A stretch of 44,154 nt of DNA from Myxococcales bacterium (GCA_016212965.1 JACRDA010000127.1:1-44154); one strand, 5' to 3'. Counted from the first letter of the stretch, positions 18,911 to 27,047 are shown. The notes: generated by a model not told the origin, from the letters alone. Numbers and translations: made by a program.

Positions 18911-20011
18911 CTAGCGGCCGAGCGCGCGGCCGAGCGCACCCAGGAACAGCGCGTACACCTCGAGCGGGTAGTCCCCCATGTGGAAGACGCGGAACAGGCG
19001 CGCGCTGAGCGGTCCCTGCGCCGAGTAGATCGCGAAGACGTGACCCTCGAAGGGCTCGGTCGCCAGCCGGTCGGCGAGCGCCGCGTAGCTCGTGCCGGCC
19101 GGGATCGTGAGGGCCGTGCCGATGGAGCCGAGCTCCATGCCGTCGAAGCGCGCGATCTCGAGCCCGAGCTTCTCGTAGCCCGCGCGCAGGAGCGCCGCGC
19201 GGGCGGCGTAGATGGCGCGGCGCCCGGCGAGCCCGCCCTCGTCCTCGAGCGCGGCGAGAGCCGCGTCCACCTGCAGCAGACTCAGCGGGTCGATGGTGTA
19301 GGGATGCTGCCCCTCACGCTGCGCGCACCACGCCTTGTGGAGCTCGAGGCTCGGCGCCCGCGGCGCGATGTCGGCCATCGCGTCGCAGAGCGGGCGCGAC
19401 ACGAGCGCGAAGGTGAGGTTCGGGTGGGCGTGCAGGCCCTTGTTGCAGGACCCCATGACCGCGGCAATCCCCCAGGCGGGGAAGTCGAACGGCTCGACGA
19501 AGAGCGCGCTCACGCCGTCGACGAGGAGCTTCAGCCCGTGGCGGCGCGCGATCGCCGCCACCTCGGCGACCGGGTTCAGGTTGCAGCTCGACGTGCAGCC
19601 GTACACCACGGCGACGGCGTCCACCTGGCGCGCGGCCGCGACGCGCTCGAGGCCGCCGAGGTCCGGACGCTCGCCGTACGGTACGGGCAGATCGACCACC
19701 GGCTGCCCGATGGTGCGCGCGAGCTCGAGCAGGCGGTCGCCATAGGCGCCGTTGCGCAGCACGGCGAGCCGCTCGTGCGGCGCGAGGCAGCTGCCGAGCA
19801 CCGCGGCCATGGCCGTCGAGCCCGAGCCGGTGAGCAGCACGGCCTCGTAGCCGTCGGCGCCGAGCGCGCGCACGAGGCCGCTGCGGACGCGCGCGACGAG
19901 CGGCCGGAAGGCGGGCGCGCGCGGCGGCAGGGGCTCGTAGTCGCGGGCGACGGCGCGCACGCGCTCCGGGAGGTGGAAGACGGCGGGGGTGAGCGACACG
20001 AGCTTCGGCAT
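18911..20011 (-). CDS. Class V aminotransferase, PhnW/serine-pyruvate type
   Basis: 366 residues with fold type I PLP features. LLTGSGSTAMAAVLGS (about 59-74) binds the cofactor phosphate, VYGCTSSCNLNPV sits in the substrate loop, and LLVDGVSALF supplies the Asp that pairs with the pyridine N. GSCNKGLHAHPN carries the Schiff-base Lys. The set resembles 2-aminoethylphosphonate-pyruvate transaminase (PhnW) and alanine-glyoxylate aminotransferases. No other phosphonate gene is nearby, so the substrate is open. In PhnW the Lys motif is SSANKCIQG; here SCNKGLHA differs, which argues for a different donor. GGAGG lies 7 bases before ATG 20011. It is convergent with the FKBP gene across the repeat element, and downstream of the small kinase on the same strand only in map order. 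Confidence 0.75.
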   Translation of the reverse strand: MPKLVSLTPAVFHLPERVRAVARDYEPLPPRAPAFRPLVARVRSGLVRALGADGYEAVLLTGSGSTAMAAVLGSCLAPHERLAVLRNGAYGDRLLELARTIGQPVVDLPVPYGERPDLGGLERVAAARQVDAVAVVYGCTSSCNLNPVAEVAAIARRHGLKLLVDGVSALFVEPFDFPAWGIAAVMGSCNKGLHAHPNLTFALVSRPLCDAMADIAPRAPSLELHKAWCAQREGQHPYTIDPLSLLQVDAALAALEDEGGLAGRRAIYAARAALLRAGYEKLGLEIARFDGMELGSIGTALTIPAGTSYAALADRLATEPFEGHVFAIYSAQGPLSARLFRVFHMGDYPLEVYALFLGALGRALGR

Positions 20012-20072
20012 GACGGGAGCCTCCGCCTCGGCGGCCCAGGAGCCACGGAGGCACGGGAGCGCGGCGGACGCC

Positions 20073-20981
20073 TCAGCCCGGCGGCCAGCCCCGGCGCGAG
20101 GACGGGAGCGGCGGGACGTAGCTCGCGGGTGGCTGCCGCAGCACGCGCAGATCCTGCCAGACCTCGCGCGCCGACTGGTAGCGGTACGCGTCCCGGCGGC
20201 GGAGCAGCTTCGCGATCACGTTGCCGACCGCCGTCCCGAGGCCCTCGGCGCGCTGCCGGGCGGCGCCCTCGGCGATGAGGCGCGAGAGCTCCTGGTACGG
20301 CACGTCCTCGGGGAAGGCCGGGTAGCCGGTGTGCATGCGGAAGAGCAGCAGGCCGAACTGGTAGAGGTCGCTCTGGCGCGTCGTGTAGCCCATGGTCACG
20401 AGCTCGGGCGTCAGGATCTTCGGATTCGCCACCTGCGGGCGGAACCAGTGCTGCCCGTCGAGCTGGTGCGACACGCCGAAGTCGCTGAGCTTGACGGTGG
20501 GCTGCGACTTCAGGTTGCTGACGAGCACGTTGCCCACGTGCAGATCGGAGTGCACGAGCCCGGCGTCGTGCAGGTACGCCACGGCCATCAGGAGCTGGCG
20601 CGCGTACTCGATGAGCACCTCGTCCGGGAAGGGCGCACCGACGAGCCGGCGCAGGCTCGTGTCGCAGCGCTCGAGCGCGATGTAAAAGAGGTGGTTGTGC
20701 TCGAAGGCGTCGTGAATGTAGACGATGTGCGGGTGGCGATAGCTCTCGAGCCGCTTCATCTCGGCCTGCCACTCGTGCTTGACGAGCTCGTAGGCGCGGT
20801 TGGCGGGCCGGAACATCTTGAGGGCGTACGGCTGGTCGAACGGGCCCACGCACTCGTAGACCGAGCCGTACTGGCCGTCGCCGATGAGCTCGCCCACCTG
20901 GTAGGCACCGCGCGCCGACGCGAGCACCGTCCCGGACACGGGGACCGGGATCAGGTGTTGGCCCGTCTGCCAGGAGGTCAC
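20073..20981 (-). CDS. Small Ser/Thr protein kinase, non-RD type
   Basis: 302 residues, essentially a lone kinase domain. The G-loop IGDGQYGSVYE lies near 33-43, with K55 in YALKMF, E in HEWQAEMKRLESY, the catalytic HSDLHVGN (144-151), DFG 167-169 and T-P-E 191-193. The usual HRD arginine is Ser, so activation-loop phosphorylation is probably not its switch. After the activation loop it reads QSDLYQFGLLLFRM, fitting subdomain IX. There is no transmembrane helix, so it should be cytoplasmic. I chose GTG 20981 because TACAGT lies 9 bases upstream with no ribosome-binding site; upstream frames lack family similarity. No substrate is visible. The TerB-like gene lies 41 bases upstream on the same strand. 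Confidence 0.82.
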   Translation of the reverse strand: MTSWQTGQHLIPVPVSGTVLASARGAYQVGELIGDGQYGSVYECVGPFDQPYALKMFRPANRAYELVKHEWQAEMKRLESYRHPHIVYIHDAFEHNHLFYIALERCDTSLRRLVGAPFPDEVLIEYARQLLMAVAYLHDAGLVHSDLHVGNVLVSNLKSQPTVKLSDFGVSHQLDGQHWFRPQVANPKILTPELVTMGYTTRQSDLYQFGLLLFRMHTGYPAFPEDVPYQELSRLIAEGAARQRAEGLGTAVGNVIAKLLRRRDAYRYQSAREVWQDLRVLRQPPASYVPPLPSSRRGWPPG

Positions 20982-20990
20982 GACAGCTCG

Positions 20991-20996
20991 ACTGTA
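20991..20996 (-). promoter_or_regulatory. -10 box TACAGT before the small kinase
   Basis: GCTACAGT, 9 bases, then GTG 20981 on the minus strand. It decides the otherwise unclear start of this kinase and fits the leaderless layout. Confidence 0.4.
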
Positions 20997-21022
20997 GCGC
21001 CGATCACCGCGCGAGGAGAGGG

Positions 21023-21481
21023 CTAACGTGTACGCGGCATCGCGTGGTCCGTGGCCCAGCGCACGAGGTCGGCCGCGTCGGCGTTGTCGACCTCGAGCGC
21101 GTCGGCGAGCTCCAGGATGAACTCGCGCTCGGTCGTGCGCACGACCCCGTCGGCGGCGGTGACCGCCGCCGCGAGCGCGAGGGCGGCCTTGCGCGCCTCG
21201 GCGTCGCCGATGCGGGCGCCGAGCCCACCGAGGCGCCCCTCGCGCCCCTCGCGCCCGACGTCGATCTGGGCCTTCTCGACGAGCGTCGACAGGCGCGCGG
21301 AGTTCAGCGCAGCCGCCGCATCGGAGGCACCGGCGAGCTTCGCGATGGTGCGGCACAGAGACGAGCGCTCCTGGGCGCTGAACTCCCCGTCCGCGTCGGC
21401 GGCGAGGTAGAGGAGCTCGACCAGGGCCTCGAGCTGCGACTGCTCGAAGCGGCCCACGGTCGCCGTAGGGTCGAATGCCAT
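21023..21481 (-). CDS. TerB-like domain protein
   Basis: 152 residues, all helical. It shows two repeats of the pattern found in TerB/DjlA-N domains: a helix rich in small residues followed by A-D-x-D/G-x-(F/V)-x-x-x-E-R (LAADADGEFSAQERSSL near 28-44; VTAADGVVRTTEREFILELAD near 115-135). In TerB these acidic loops bind metal, and the fold is often found in stress or secretion modules; tellurite resistance itself cannot be inferred. The start at ATG 21481 is 7 bases after TAGCCA. It lies just upstream of the small kinase on the same strand and may be functionally linked to it. Confidence 0.7.
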   Translation of the reverse strand: MAFDPTATVGRFEQSQLEALVELLYLAADADGEFSAQERSSLCRTIAKLAGASDAAAALNSARLSTLVEKAQIDVGREGREGRLGGLGARIGDAEARKAALALAAAVTAADGVVRTTEREFILELADALEVDNADAADLVRWATDHAMPRTR

Positions 21482-21488
21482 GGACGCA

Positions 21489-21494
21489 TGGCTA
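21489..21494 (-). promoter_or_regulatory. -10-like TAGCCA before the TerB-like gene
   Basis: GTGTAGCCA, 7 bases, ATG 21481 on the minus strand. It has the same spacing as other leaderless starts but no final T. Confidence 0.3.
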
Positions 21495-21539
21495 CACCGG
21501 AGCCCCTCGGAAACCAAGCCCGAGCGCGCGCCGTGCGGA

Positions 21540-21932
21540 TCAGGGCGCCGGGGGCTCGGGCGGCTTCTGCTCCATCGCCGCTTCCTTGTTGATGCAGATG
21601 CCCTGCTTGCACCACGGCGCGAGCGTCGGGCACTTGCGGCTCGCCGTCGCGGCGAGGGTCGCGTCGCACTTCCCGTCCGTGAACTGCTTGCGCGCCGACG
21701 CCATGGTCTCGACGACCTTCTTCGTCGTCACGCGCCCGCACGCGTCCGGCCACTCGGCGACCACGCAGTCCGCGTCCGACAGACAGAGGTTCTCGGTCCC
21801 CTTGTTCATGACCGCGAAGGCTTCGTCCTTCAGCTTGCGACACGCCTTCTCGTCGATGGCGGACGAGCAGGCCGAGAGCGCCAGCACACCGAGGGCGCCG
21901 GCGCCGAGCACGAGGCACGTGAGACGCGACAT
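21540..21932 (-). CDS. Small Cys-rich lipoprotein, unknown function
   Basis: 130 residues. The signal peptide ends at lipobox L-S-A-C (Cys22). The mature part has seven further Cys (for example C31, C50, C56, C65) in a spacing suggesting disulfides. NLCLSDADCVV, GKCDATLAATASRKC and WCKQGICI recur as x-C-x-x-D-x-D-C-like patterns seen in small myxobacterial secreted proteins. The end is Glu/Pro-rich (KPPEPPAP). I do not recognise a family. ATG 21932 follows TGCTAGCCG by 8 bases. The promoter region is shared with the divergent EEP gene, which starts 116 bases away. Confidence 0.75.
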   Translation of the reverse strand: MSRLTCLVLGAGALGVLALSACSSAIDEKACRKLKDEAFAVMNKGTENLCLSDADCVVAEWPDACGRVTTKKVVETMASARKQFTDGKCDATLAATASRKCPTLAPWCKQGICINKEAAMEQKPPEPPAP

Positions 21933-21940
21933 GGCCGTAA

Positions 21941-21949
21941 CGGCTAGCA
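21941..21949 (-). promoter_or_regulatory. Extended -10 box TGCTAGCCG for the Cys-rich lipoprotein
   Basis: TGCTAGCCG, 8 bases, ATG 21932 on the minus strand. It faces the near-identical TGCTAGCCT at 22031 on the opposite strand, forming a symmetrical divergent promoter region of about 115 bases. Confidence 0.45.
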
Positions 21950-22030
21950 CGCCCGCACGGCCGACGACAGAGGCCGGACGCGGGGCAGCGGCGCGCTCCG
22001 CACCCGCGGGTTGGGAGGCGCGGGCGACGC

Positions 22031-22039
22031 TGCTAGCCT
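22031..22039 (+). promoter_or_regulatory. Extended -10 box TGCTAGCCT for the EEP gene
   Basis: TGCTAGCCT, 8 bases, ATG 22048. An ATG at 22042 is only 2 bases after the box and so would be lost from the mRNA. The spacing therefore selects 22048 as the start. Confidence 0.5.
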
Positions 22040-22047
22040 CCATGCCG

Positions 22048-22866
22048 ATGCCCTCCACCGCCGACCGACCCGTCCTCCGGGTGCTGACGCTCAACATCTG
22101 GAATCGCCAGGGGCCGTGGGAGGCGCGGCTCGCGCTCATCCGCCGCGGCGTCGAAGCGCTCGCGCCCCACGTCGTCGGCCTCCAGGAGGTGATGACCTTC
22201 GGCGACCGCTCGCTCGCGGGCGACATCGCGGCCGGGCTCGGCTACGAGAGCGCTTTCGGGGAAGCGCACGCACTCGGTGGCGGTGTCTCGTTCGGCAACG
22301 GTGTGCTCAGCCGCTTTCCGATCCGCGACACCGCCACGGTCGCGTTGCCCGACGCCGGTGCGGGCGAGCGGCGCTCGCTGCTCTGCACGACCCTCGCTGC
22401 GCCGTGGGGCGAGCTGCCCTTCCTGTCGACCCACCTCAACTGGAAGTTCCACCACGGCTACGCACGCGAGGCCCAGGTGCTCGCCATCGCGGAGGCGATC
22501 GCCACGCGCTACCCGGTGCGCTCGGAGCTGCTGCCGCCGGTGCTCACCGGCGACTTCAACGCCGTGCCGGAGTCGACCGAGATGCGCTTCCTCACGGGTC
22601 TGCACGCCGTGCGGGGGCGCAGCTTCTACCTGGCCGACTGCTTCGCCGAGGTCGGCGAGGGCAAGGGGCATACCTTCGACGCCGACCGCAACCCCTACGC
22701 GGGTCTCACCTGGGAGGCGCCGCGCCGCATCGACTACGTGCTCGTGCGCGGACCGGACGCCGAGGGGCGCGGCAAGCCGCGGAGCTGCCGCGTCGTGCTC
22801 ACCGAGGTAGAAGACGGCGTCGCGGCGTCGGACCACTACGGCGTGTTCGCCGAGATCTCGCTGTAG
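22048..22866 (+). CDS. Endonuclease/exonuclease/phosphatase (EEP) family hydrolase
   Basis: 272 residues covering one EEP domain. The metal and catalytic motifs appear in family order: TLNIWN (Asn), LQEV (Glu), STHLNW (His/Asn), TGDFNAVPEST (Asp/Asn) and ASDHYGVF (Asp/His near the C-terminus). EEP enzymes cleave phosphodiester or phosphate-ester bonds with Mg2+, on DNA, phosphoinositides, sphingomyelin or similar. No signal peptide is seen, so it is likely cytoplasmic. The substrate cannot be read; the GRSFYLADCF and GHTFD segments resemble the less-studied bacterial EEP group rather than exonuclease III. It is convergent with the Thr/Gly-rich lipoprotein, with a 22-base gap. Confidence 0.85.
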   Translation: MPSTADRPVLRVLTLNIWNRQGPWEARLALIRRGVEALAPHVVGLQEVMTFGDRSLAGDIAAGLGYESAFGEAHALGGGVSFGNGVLSRFPIRDTATVALPDAGAGERRSLLCTTLAAPWGELPFLSTHLNWKFHHGYAREAQVLAIAEAIATRYPVRSELLPPVLTGDFNAVPESTEMRFLTGLHAVRGRSFYLADCFAEVGEGKGHTFDADRNPYAGLTWEAPRRIDYVLVRGPDAEGRGKPRSCRVVLTEVEDGVAASDHYGVFAEISL

Positions 22867-22888
22867 AGGCGCGCCGCGCGGCGGCAGC

Positions 22889-23740
22889 TCACTGGTCGCA
22901 GGCCGCGACCCAGTACTGGAACGTGAGGGTGGTCGCGCCGATCGGAATGACGACGCTCTGCGACAGGCTGCCCTCTTCGTAGTCGGCGATGCCGCCGAAC
23001 CACGCCCACCATGCGCCGTCGGCGGCGAGGTTCTCGCCGTTGGCGCACGACGCGTCGCAGAGCGGCGTGCCGAAGTTGGTGGAGTACTCCGTCCACACGG
23101 TGCTCGGCGTACCGGCCTCGAAGGAGGGGTCGGCGATCGGGTTGCACGGGGCCCCGCCGCCGCCGCCACCGCCGCCGCCACCCCCGGCAGCACCTCCGCC
23201 ACCGGCACCGCCGGTCGCTCCCCCGCCGCCGCCGGAACCGCCGGTCGCTCCCCCACCGCCGGCAGCACCTCCGCCGCCGCCCGCGTCGCCCCCCGTACCG
23301 CCTGCGCCACCGGCGCCGCCCGCGCCGCCGCCGCCACCGCCGGCGCAGAGGCCGATGCTGGCGAGGTCGACGTCGAAGGTCGTCGTTCCGCCGTTCACGC
23401 CGAACACCTCGGAATGGAAGACGAGAGTGTGCGCGGCGCCGTCGGCGTAGCCGCTGATGTCGATCGTGCGCTCGGCGTAGGTCGCGGCCCCGCAATCGGC
23501 CGTGGTCATGTCGTCGAGCATCATCTGCTGGCCGTCGAGCGTGACCTCGAAGTAGTCGGGCGAGGTCTGACTCGTCGTCGTGGTCGTGGTCGTCGTGGTC
23601 GTCGTGGTCGTGGTCGTCGTGGTCGTCGTGGTCGTCGTGGTCGTCGTCGGAACGACGGTCTCGTCATCCTTCGAGCACGCAGCCCAGCTCGTGCTCAGCA
23701 CCGCCAGCGACGCTGCCGCCATCCAGTACTCTCGCTTCAT
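22889..23740 (-). CDS. Thr- and Gly-rich lipoprotein, possibly C-terminally truncated
   Basis: 283 residues. The signal peptide ends at lipobox W-A-A-C (Cys22). Next come 25 consecutive Thr, a beta-rich domain of about 85 residues (SPDYFEVTLDGQQMMLDDMTT...), a 65-residue Gly/Ala tract, and a short beta segment beginning CNPIADPSFEAG and ending LTFQYWVAACDQ. That last segment matches the first half of the bacterial jelly-roll carbohydrate-binding type (NxSFE, AWFGG, E-x-SLSQ-x-V-x-IP), but it stops about where the domain should continue for some 60 residues. It is a surface protein with no named family. The start at ATG 23740 has GGCGAGG upstream. Confidence 0.7.
   Translation of the reverse strand: MKREYWMAAASLAVLSTSWAACSKDDETVVPTTTTTTTTTTTTTTTTTTTTTTTTTSQTSPDYFEVTLDGQQMMLDDMTTADCGAATYAERTIDISGYADGAAHTLVFHSEVFGVNGGTTTFDVDLASIGLCAGGGGGGAGGAGGAGGTGGDAGGGGGAAGGGGATGGSGGGGGATGGAGGGGAAGGGGGGGGGGGAPCNPIADPSFEAGTPSTVWTEYSTNFGTPLCDASCANGENLAADGAWWAWFGGIADYEEGSLSQSVVIPIGATTLTFQYWVAACDQ
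23150..23342 (-). repeat. Gly/Ala-rich low-complexity tract
   Basis: Runs of GGC/GGT/GCC-type codons encode repeating GGGGG, GGAGG and GGTGG blocks in the Thr/Gly-rich lipoprotein. On the plus strand the frame would be poly-Pro; codon use and the lipoprotein signals favour the minus-strand reading. Confidence 0.7.
23573..23647 (-). repeat. 25-codon poly-Thr tract of CGT/GGT units
   Basis: Twenty-five consecutive ACG/ACC codons (CGT/GGT on the plus strand) directly after the lipobox region. It is the same repeat unit as the tract in the protease at 15053-15094, only longer, and would be expected to vary in length between strains. Confidence 0.9.
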
Positions 23741-23939
23741 CACGCCCACCTCGCCTTTCGAGCCGCGCGGCACTCCCGCCGCCGTACCTCCACAGGGTGC
23801 TTGGCGGCCGACGTCCGGTCAAGAGCCCGCGGCGCCCGCCGGGGGGCGGACGTGCTCCGTCACCGCCACGCGGTGGGGCCCGGCGCGGCCGAGCGCAGCC
23901 GCGTCGCGGACTCGCCGCGAGCGGGTGCGGGCGCTCTGC

Positions 23940-26852
23940 TCACTCGAGGCGCCGCAGCCCCACGGGCAGCTCGTCGCCGTAGAAGGCCACGCGCTCGGCG
24001 GCCGTCACCGGCACATGGGTGGTGAGCGGCTCGATGAAGGGCGCGTACGCCTCGACCTCGGCGAGCTTCTTCACGACCCGCGCCCGGAGCGCGTCCGACA
24101 GGTCGCGCTCTCGGTCGAGCGTGACGCGGCACATCGCGAGCGCCGCGCGGCCCGCCGTCGGTAGCTCGCGCCACTTCTCGCGCAAGAGGTGGTCCATCCA
24201 GCGCTCGACGGCGCTCGGCACGACGACCTGGTGCGCACTGCCGTAGGTGGGCACGCGCGCCCCCACGCGCCCGAGCGCGGCCCAGAGCCGCGGGTCGCGA
24301 TCGGTCCAGGTGCGCTCCACGATCCAGTCGCCGAGCTCCACCTTGCGCTCGCGGGGCAGGCGCTCGAGGCTCGACAGGGCGTCGATCATCTCGCTCGGTG
24401 CCTCGACGCGCACGCCCTTCGGCTTCTTCAGCTTCGCCTCGGGCGGCGCGACGAACGGCGCCGCGAGGTCGAAGAGCGCGCGCTGCTCGCGCTCCCCGAG
24501 CCCGGCGGCCACTCGGCGCCACGCGATCCAGAACTGCTGCCAGGTGCGCGGCTCGGAGAAGACCACGCGCTCGGGCAAGAGCCGGAAGAGCACACCCACG
24601 CGCCGCTCGTCGTCGGCGTCCCCCACCCCCGGGCGGAGCGCGTAGCCCGCAAGGAGCCAGAACATGCGCTCGTGGTCCGCGCTCCGGCGCCGGCCCACGC
24701 GTCGCGCCAGGAGCACGTCCGCCAGGGTCCGCAGCACGGCGCCGCTCCAGTTGTCCCGCACGCCGAGCGCCCGCTCGAGCTCGCGCAGGAGGTTGCGAGC
24801 GACGCTCGGCTCGGCACTCCCCTGCCCGGGCGTCGCGACGGCCGCGGGCGGCCCGTAGGCGCGCTCGCACAGGGCGGTCACTTCGTCGAGGCGCTGGCCC
24901 GCGAGCGCCGGGGCGATGGTGGCCGCCTCCGCCGCCACCGGGGGCTCACCCGACGGTGCGGCACCCGCAGCCGGCGGGGCGACCGACCCGAGCCGGCTCG
25001 TCCCGTCCTGCGGCACACCGGCCTCCGCCTCGGAATCCGCCTGCGCGCGCAGCTCGAAGGCGAGCCCGAAGCGCCGCGCGGCTCCGCGCGCCGGCGCCGC
25101 CTCGACGCACGCGAGCTCGAGCGTGCCGACCGCCGTGAGCTCGGCCTCGAGCTCGACCGCCACCTCCTTCTGCCGCTTCGGGCTGCCGAGGCGCGCGACG
25201 GCGGGCGGCAGGCGCTCGTGCTCCGAGGCGTCGAGACGTACGAGTGCACCGAGGGCGTCGACGCCGCGATCGGACGCGTAGAGCTCGAAGCGCGCCGCGC
25301 GACCCAGCGTGAGCCCGACCGTGAGGCCCGTGACGCGCCGACGCACGCCCTCGGGCGCGCCGCGCGGCAGCACGCACACCGCCTCGGCGACGCGCCGGCC
25401 GTCGAGGCCGCCGAGCCCCACGAAGTACGCGCGCGCCGACCCACCGCCGATGCGCGGGCCGTGCCCGGCGAGCGCGAGCCCGAAGGCGACCGCGCCGCGC
25501 GCGACGGCCACGTCGGGATCGGCGTTCGGCAGGAGCGCGAGCGGACGGCCCACGAGCGCGCTCGCCACCGAGTGCACGCGCGCCGCGATCGCCGCGGCGT
25601 GGAAGACGCCGCCGTTGAGGTAGAGCGCCGTCGGCGTCGCGGTCGCCGCGTGGCGCGCGAGGAAGGCCGCCAGGTGCCGGCTCACCGCCGGCTCGCGCTC
25701 GTAAGGCAGGCCGAAGGCGCGCAGGCCACCGCGCCGCTCGACCGCTACCTGGCCCGGCACGACGCGCGGGAAGAACCCCTCGACGACGAGCTCCTCGACC
25801 TCGCCGAGCTCGAGGCTGGTCGTCAGGGCGCCCGAGAGCAGGCGCGCGCCGGACCCGAGCACCGTCACGCCCACGCTCTCGGGCGCGCCGGGCGCGAGCA
25901 GCTTCTCCTTGGCGCGCCGCACGGCAGCCACGAGCTCCGCGAAGCGCCGCCCGTCGAGGTGCTGGCCCTCGGGCACGAGGCGCCTCTCGCAGCGCTGCGC
26001 GAGCGCGAGGTCCATGTTGTCGCCCCCGAGCAGGAGGTGCCGGCCGACCGCCACGCGCTCGAGCTCGAGCGGCGCGGAGGCGTCCGCGCCGGCACCGCGC
26101 CGGGCCCGGATGAGCGACAGATCCGTGGTGCCGCCGCCCACGTCGCACACGAGCACGACCGCCTCGCCGGCCCCGGCGCGGAGCGCGCGCTCGAAGGCGC
26201 GCCCGTGCTCCGGGCTCGCCGCCTGCTCGGCGAGAAAATCGTAGAACGCGGCCTGCGGCTCCTCGACGAGCCGCACCGCCAGCCCCGCCGCGCGCGCCGC
26301 CTCGACCGTGAGCTCGCGCGCCACCGCGTCGAAGGACGCCGGCACGGTGAGCACCACGTCCTGCGCCGCGAGCGGTGCGTCGCGGTGGACCGCGTCCCAG
26401 GCCCGCCTCACGTGGGCGAGCAGCTCGGTCGCGGCCTCGACGGGCGAGATGCGCGGCATGTCGTCGTCCGCCTGCCACGGCAGGATGCCGGCACGCCGGT
26501 CGACCGCGGCGTGGGACAGCCAGCTCTTCGACGAGGCCACGAGCCGCCCGGGCAGCTCGGCCCCGCGCCGCGCGGCGTGCTCGCCGACGACCCACGCGCG
26601 CCCCGTGCCAGCCCCAGCCGTCGCGGGCCCGCTGGTCGCCGCGCCGGACTCGACGGGCAGCGGCTCGGCGCGCGGCTCGCCTTCCGGCGGAAGGTACAGG
26701 CTCGAGGCGAGCAGGGGCCGCGCCGCGGCCTCGGTCGCGCCGACCAGCTGCGCGACGTCGAACACCCGCGCCCGGGCGCCCGCGCGGCGCTCGGCGCACG
26801 CGACGACGGTGTGCGTCGTACCGAGGTCGATGCCGACGACGAAGCTCTGCAT
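23940..26852 (-). CDS. Hsp70-family protein with DUF3731-like C-terminus
   Basis: 970 residues. The N-terminal ATPase has phosphate-1 VGIDLGTTHTVVA (7-19), a phosphate-2 CDVGGGTTDLSL motif near 238-250, and an adenosine motif LNGGVFH near 413. Ser/Gly/Ala insertions lie around 60-90. It lacks the standard DnaK peptide-binding domain and EEVD-like end. In its place is a long region (about 500-960) ending in a helical domain with ERTWTDRDPRLWAALGRVGARVPTYGSAHQVV and WMDHLLREKW, which resembles DUF3731-type Hsp70 relatives. Those usually sit next to a second Hsp70 of DUF2760 type; none is here. Likely an ATP-driven chaperone of unknown client, in the cytoplasm. GAGGAAC precedes ATG 26852. Confidence 0.85.
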   Translation of the reverse strand: MQSFVVGIDLGTTHTVVACAERRAGARARVFDVAQLVGATEAAARPLLASSLYLPPEGEPRAEPLPVESGAATSGPATAGAGTGRAWVVGEHAARRGAELPGRLVASSKSWLSHAAVDRRAGILPWQADDDMPRISPVEAATELLAHVRRAWDAVHRDAPLAAQDVVLTVPASFDAVARELTVEAARAAGLAVRLVEEPQAAFYDFLAEQAASPEHGRAFERALRAGAGEAVVLVCDVGGGTTDLSLIRARRGAGADASAPLELERVAVGRHLLLGGDNMDLALAQRCERRLVPEGQHLDGRRFAELVAAVRRAKEKLLAPGAPESVGVTVLGSGARLLSGALTTSLELGEVEELVVEGFFPRVVPGQVAVERRGGLRAFGLPYEREPAVSRHLAAFLARHAATATPTALYLNGGVFHAAAIAARVHSVASALVGRPLALLPNADPDVAVARGAVAFGLALAGHGPRIGGGSARAYFVGLGGLDGRRVAEAVCVLPRGAPEGVRRRVTGLTVGLTLGRAARFELYASDRGVDALGALVRLDASEHERLPPAVARLGSPKRQKEVAVELEAELTAVGTLELACVEAAPARGAARRFGLAFELRAQADSEAEAGVPQDGTSRLGSVAPPAAGAAPSGEPPVAAEAATIAPALAGQRLDEVTALCERAYGPPAAVATPGQGSAEPSVARNLLRELERALGVRDNWSGAVLRTLADVLLARRVGRRRSADHERMFWLLAGYALRPGVGDADDERRVGVLFRLLPERVVFSEPRTWQQFWIAWRRVAAGLGEREQRALFDLAAPFVAPPEAKLKKPKGVRVEAPSEMIDALSSLERLPRERKVELGDWIVERTWTDRDPRLWAALGRVGARVPTYGSAHQVVVPSAVERWMDHLLREKWRELPTAGRAALAMCRVTLDRERDLSDALRARVVKKLAEVEAYAPFIEPLTTHVPVTAAERVAFYGDELPVGLRRLE

Positions 26853-27019
26853 GCGGCGTTCCTCGAGCCCGGATACGAGAGCACGCGGGCGCAGGCAACG
26901 GGCATGTGCGTCGGGTCAGAGGCCCCGTTCGGCACGCGCACGGCCCGCGGCGCGGTGATCGCAGGCTACTCGCCGCCGACGCCCGACCCGCTTGACTCCG
27001 CCTCTCCGGGTAGCGAGGC

Positions 27020-27025
27020 TAGCTT
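27020..27025 (+). promoter_or_regulatory. -10-like TAGCTT before tRNA-Arg
   Basis: GGCTAGCTT lies 22 bases before the tRNA, matching the TAnnnT pattern. A TTGACT at 26992-26997 is a possible -35, but the spacer is 22 bases, longer than usual. Confidence 0.35.
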
Positions 27026-27047
27026 CCTCGCGTGGCAGGCCACGCAC

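Noticed and set aside
23150..23340. Plus-strand poly-Pro protein
   Set aside because: The region is the reverse of the Gly/Ala tract in a lipoprotein with a proper signal peptide; the Pro-rich reading has no start or domain support.
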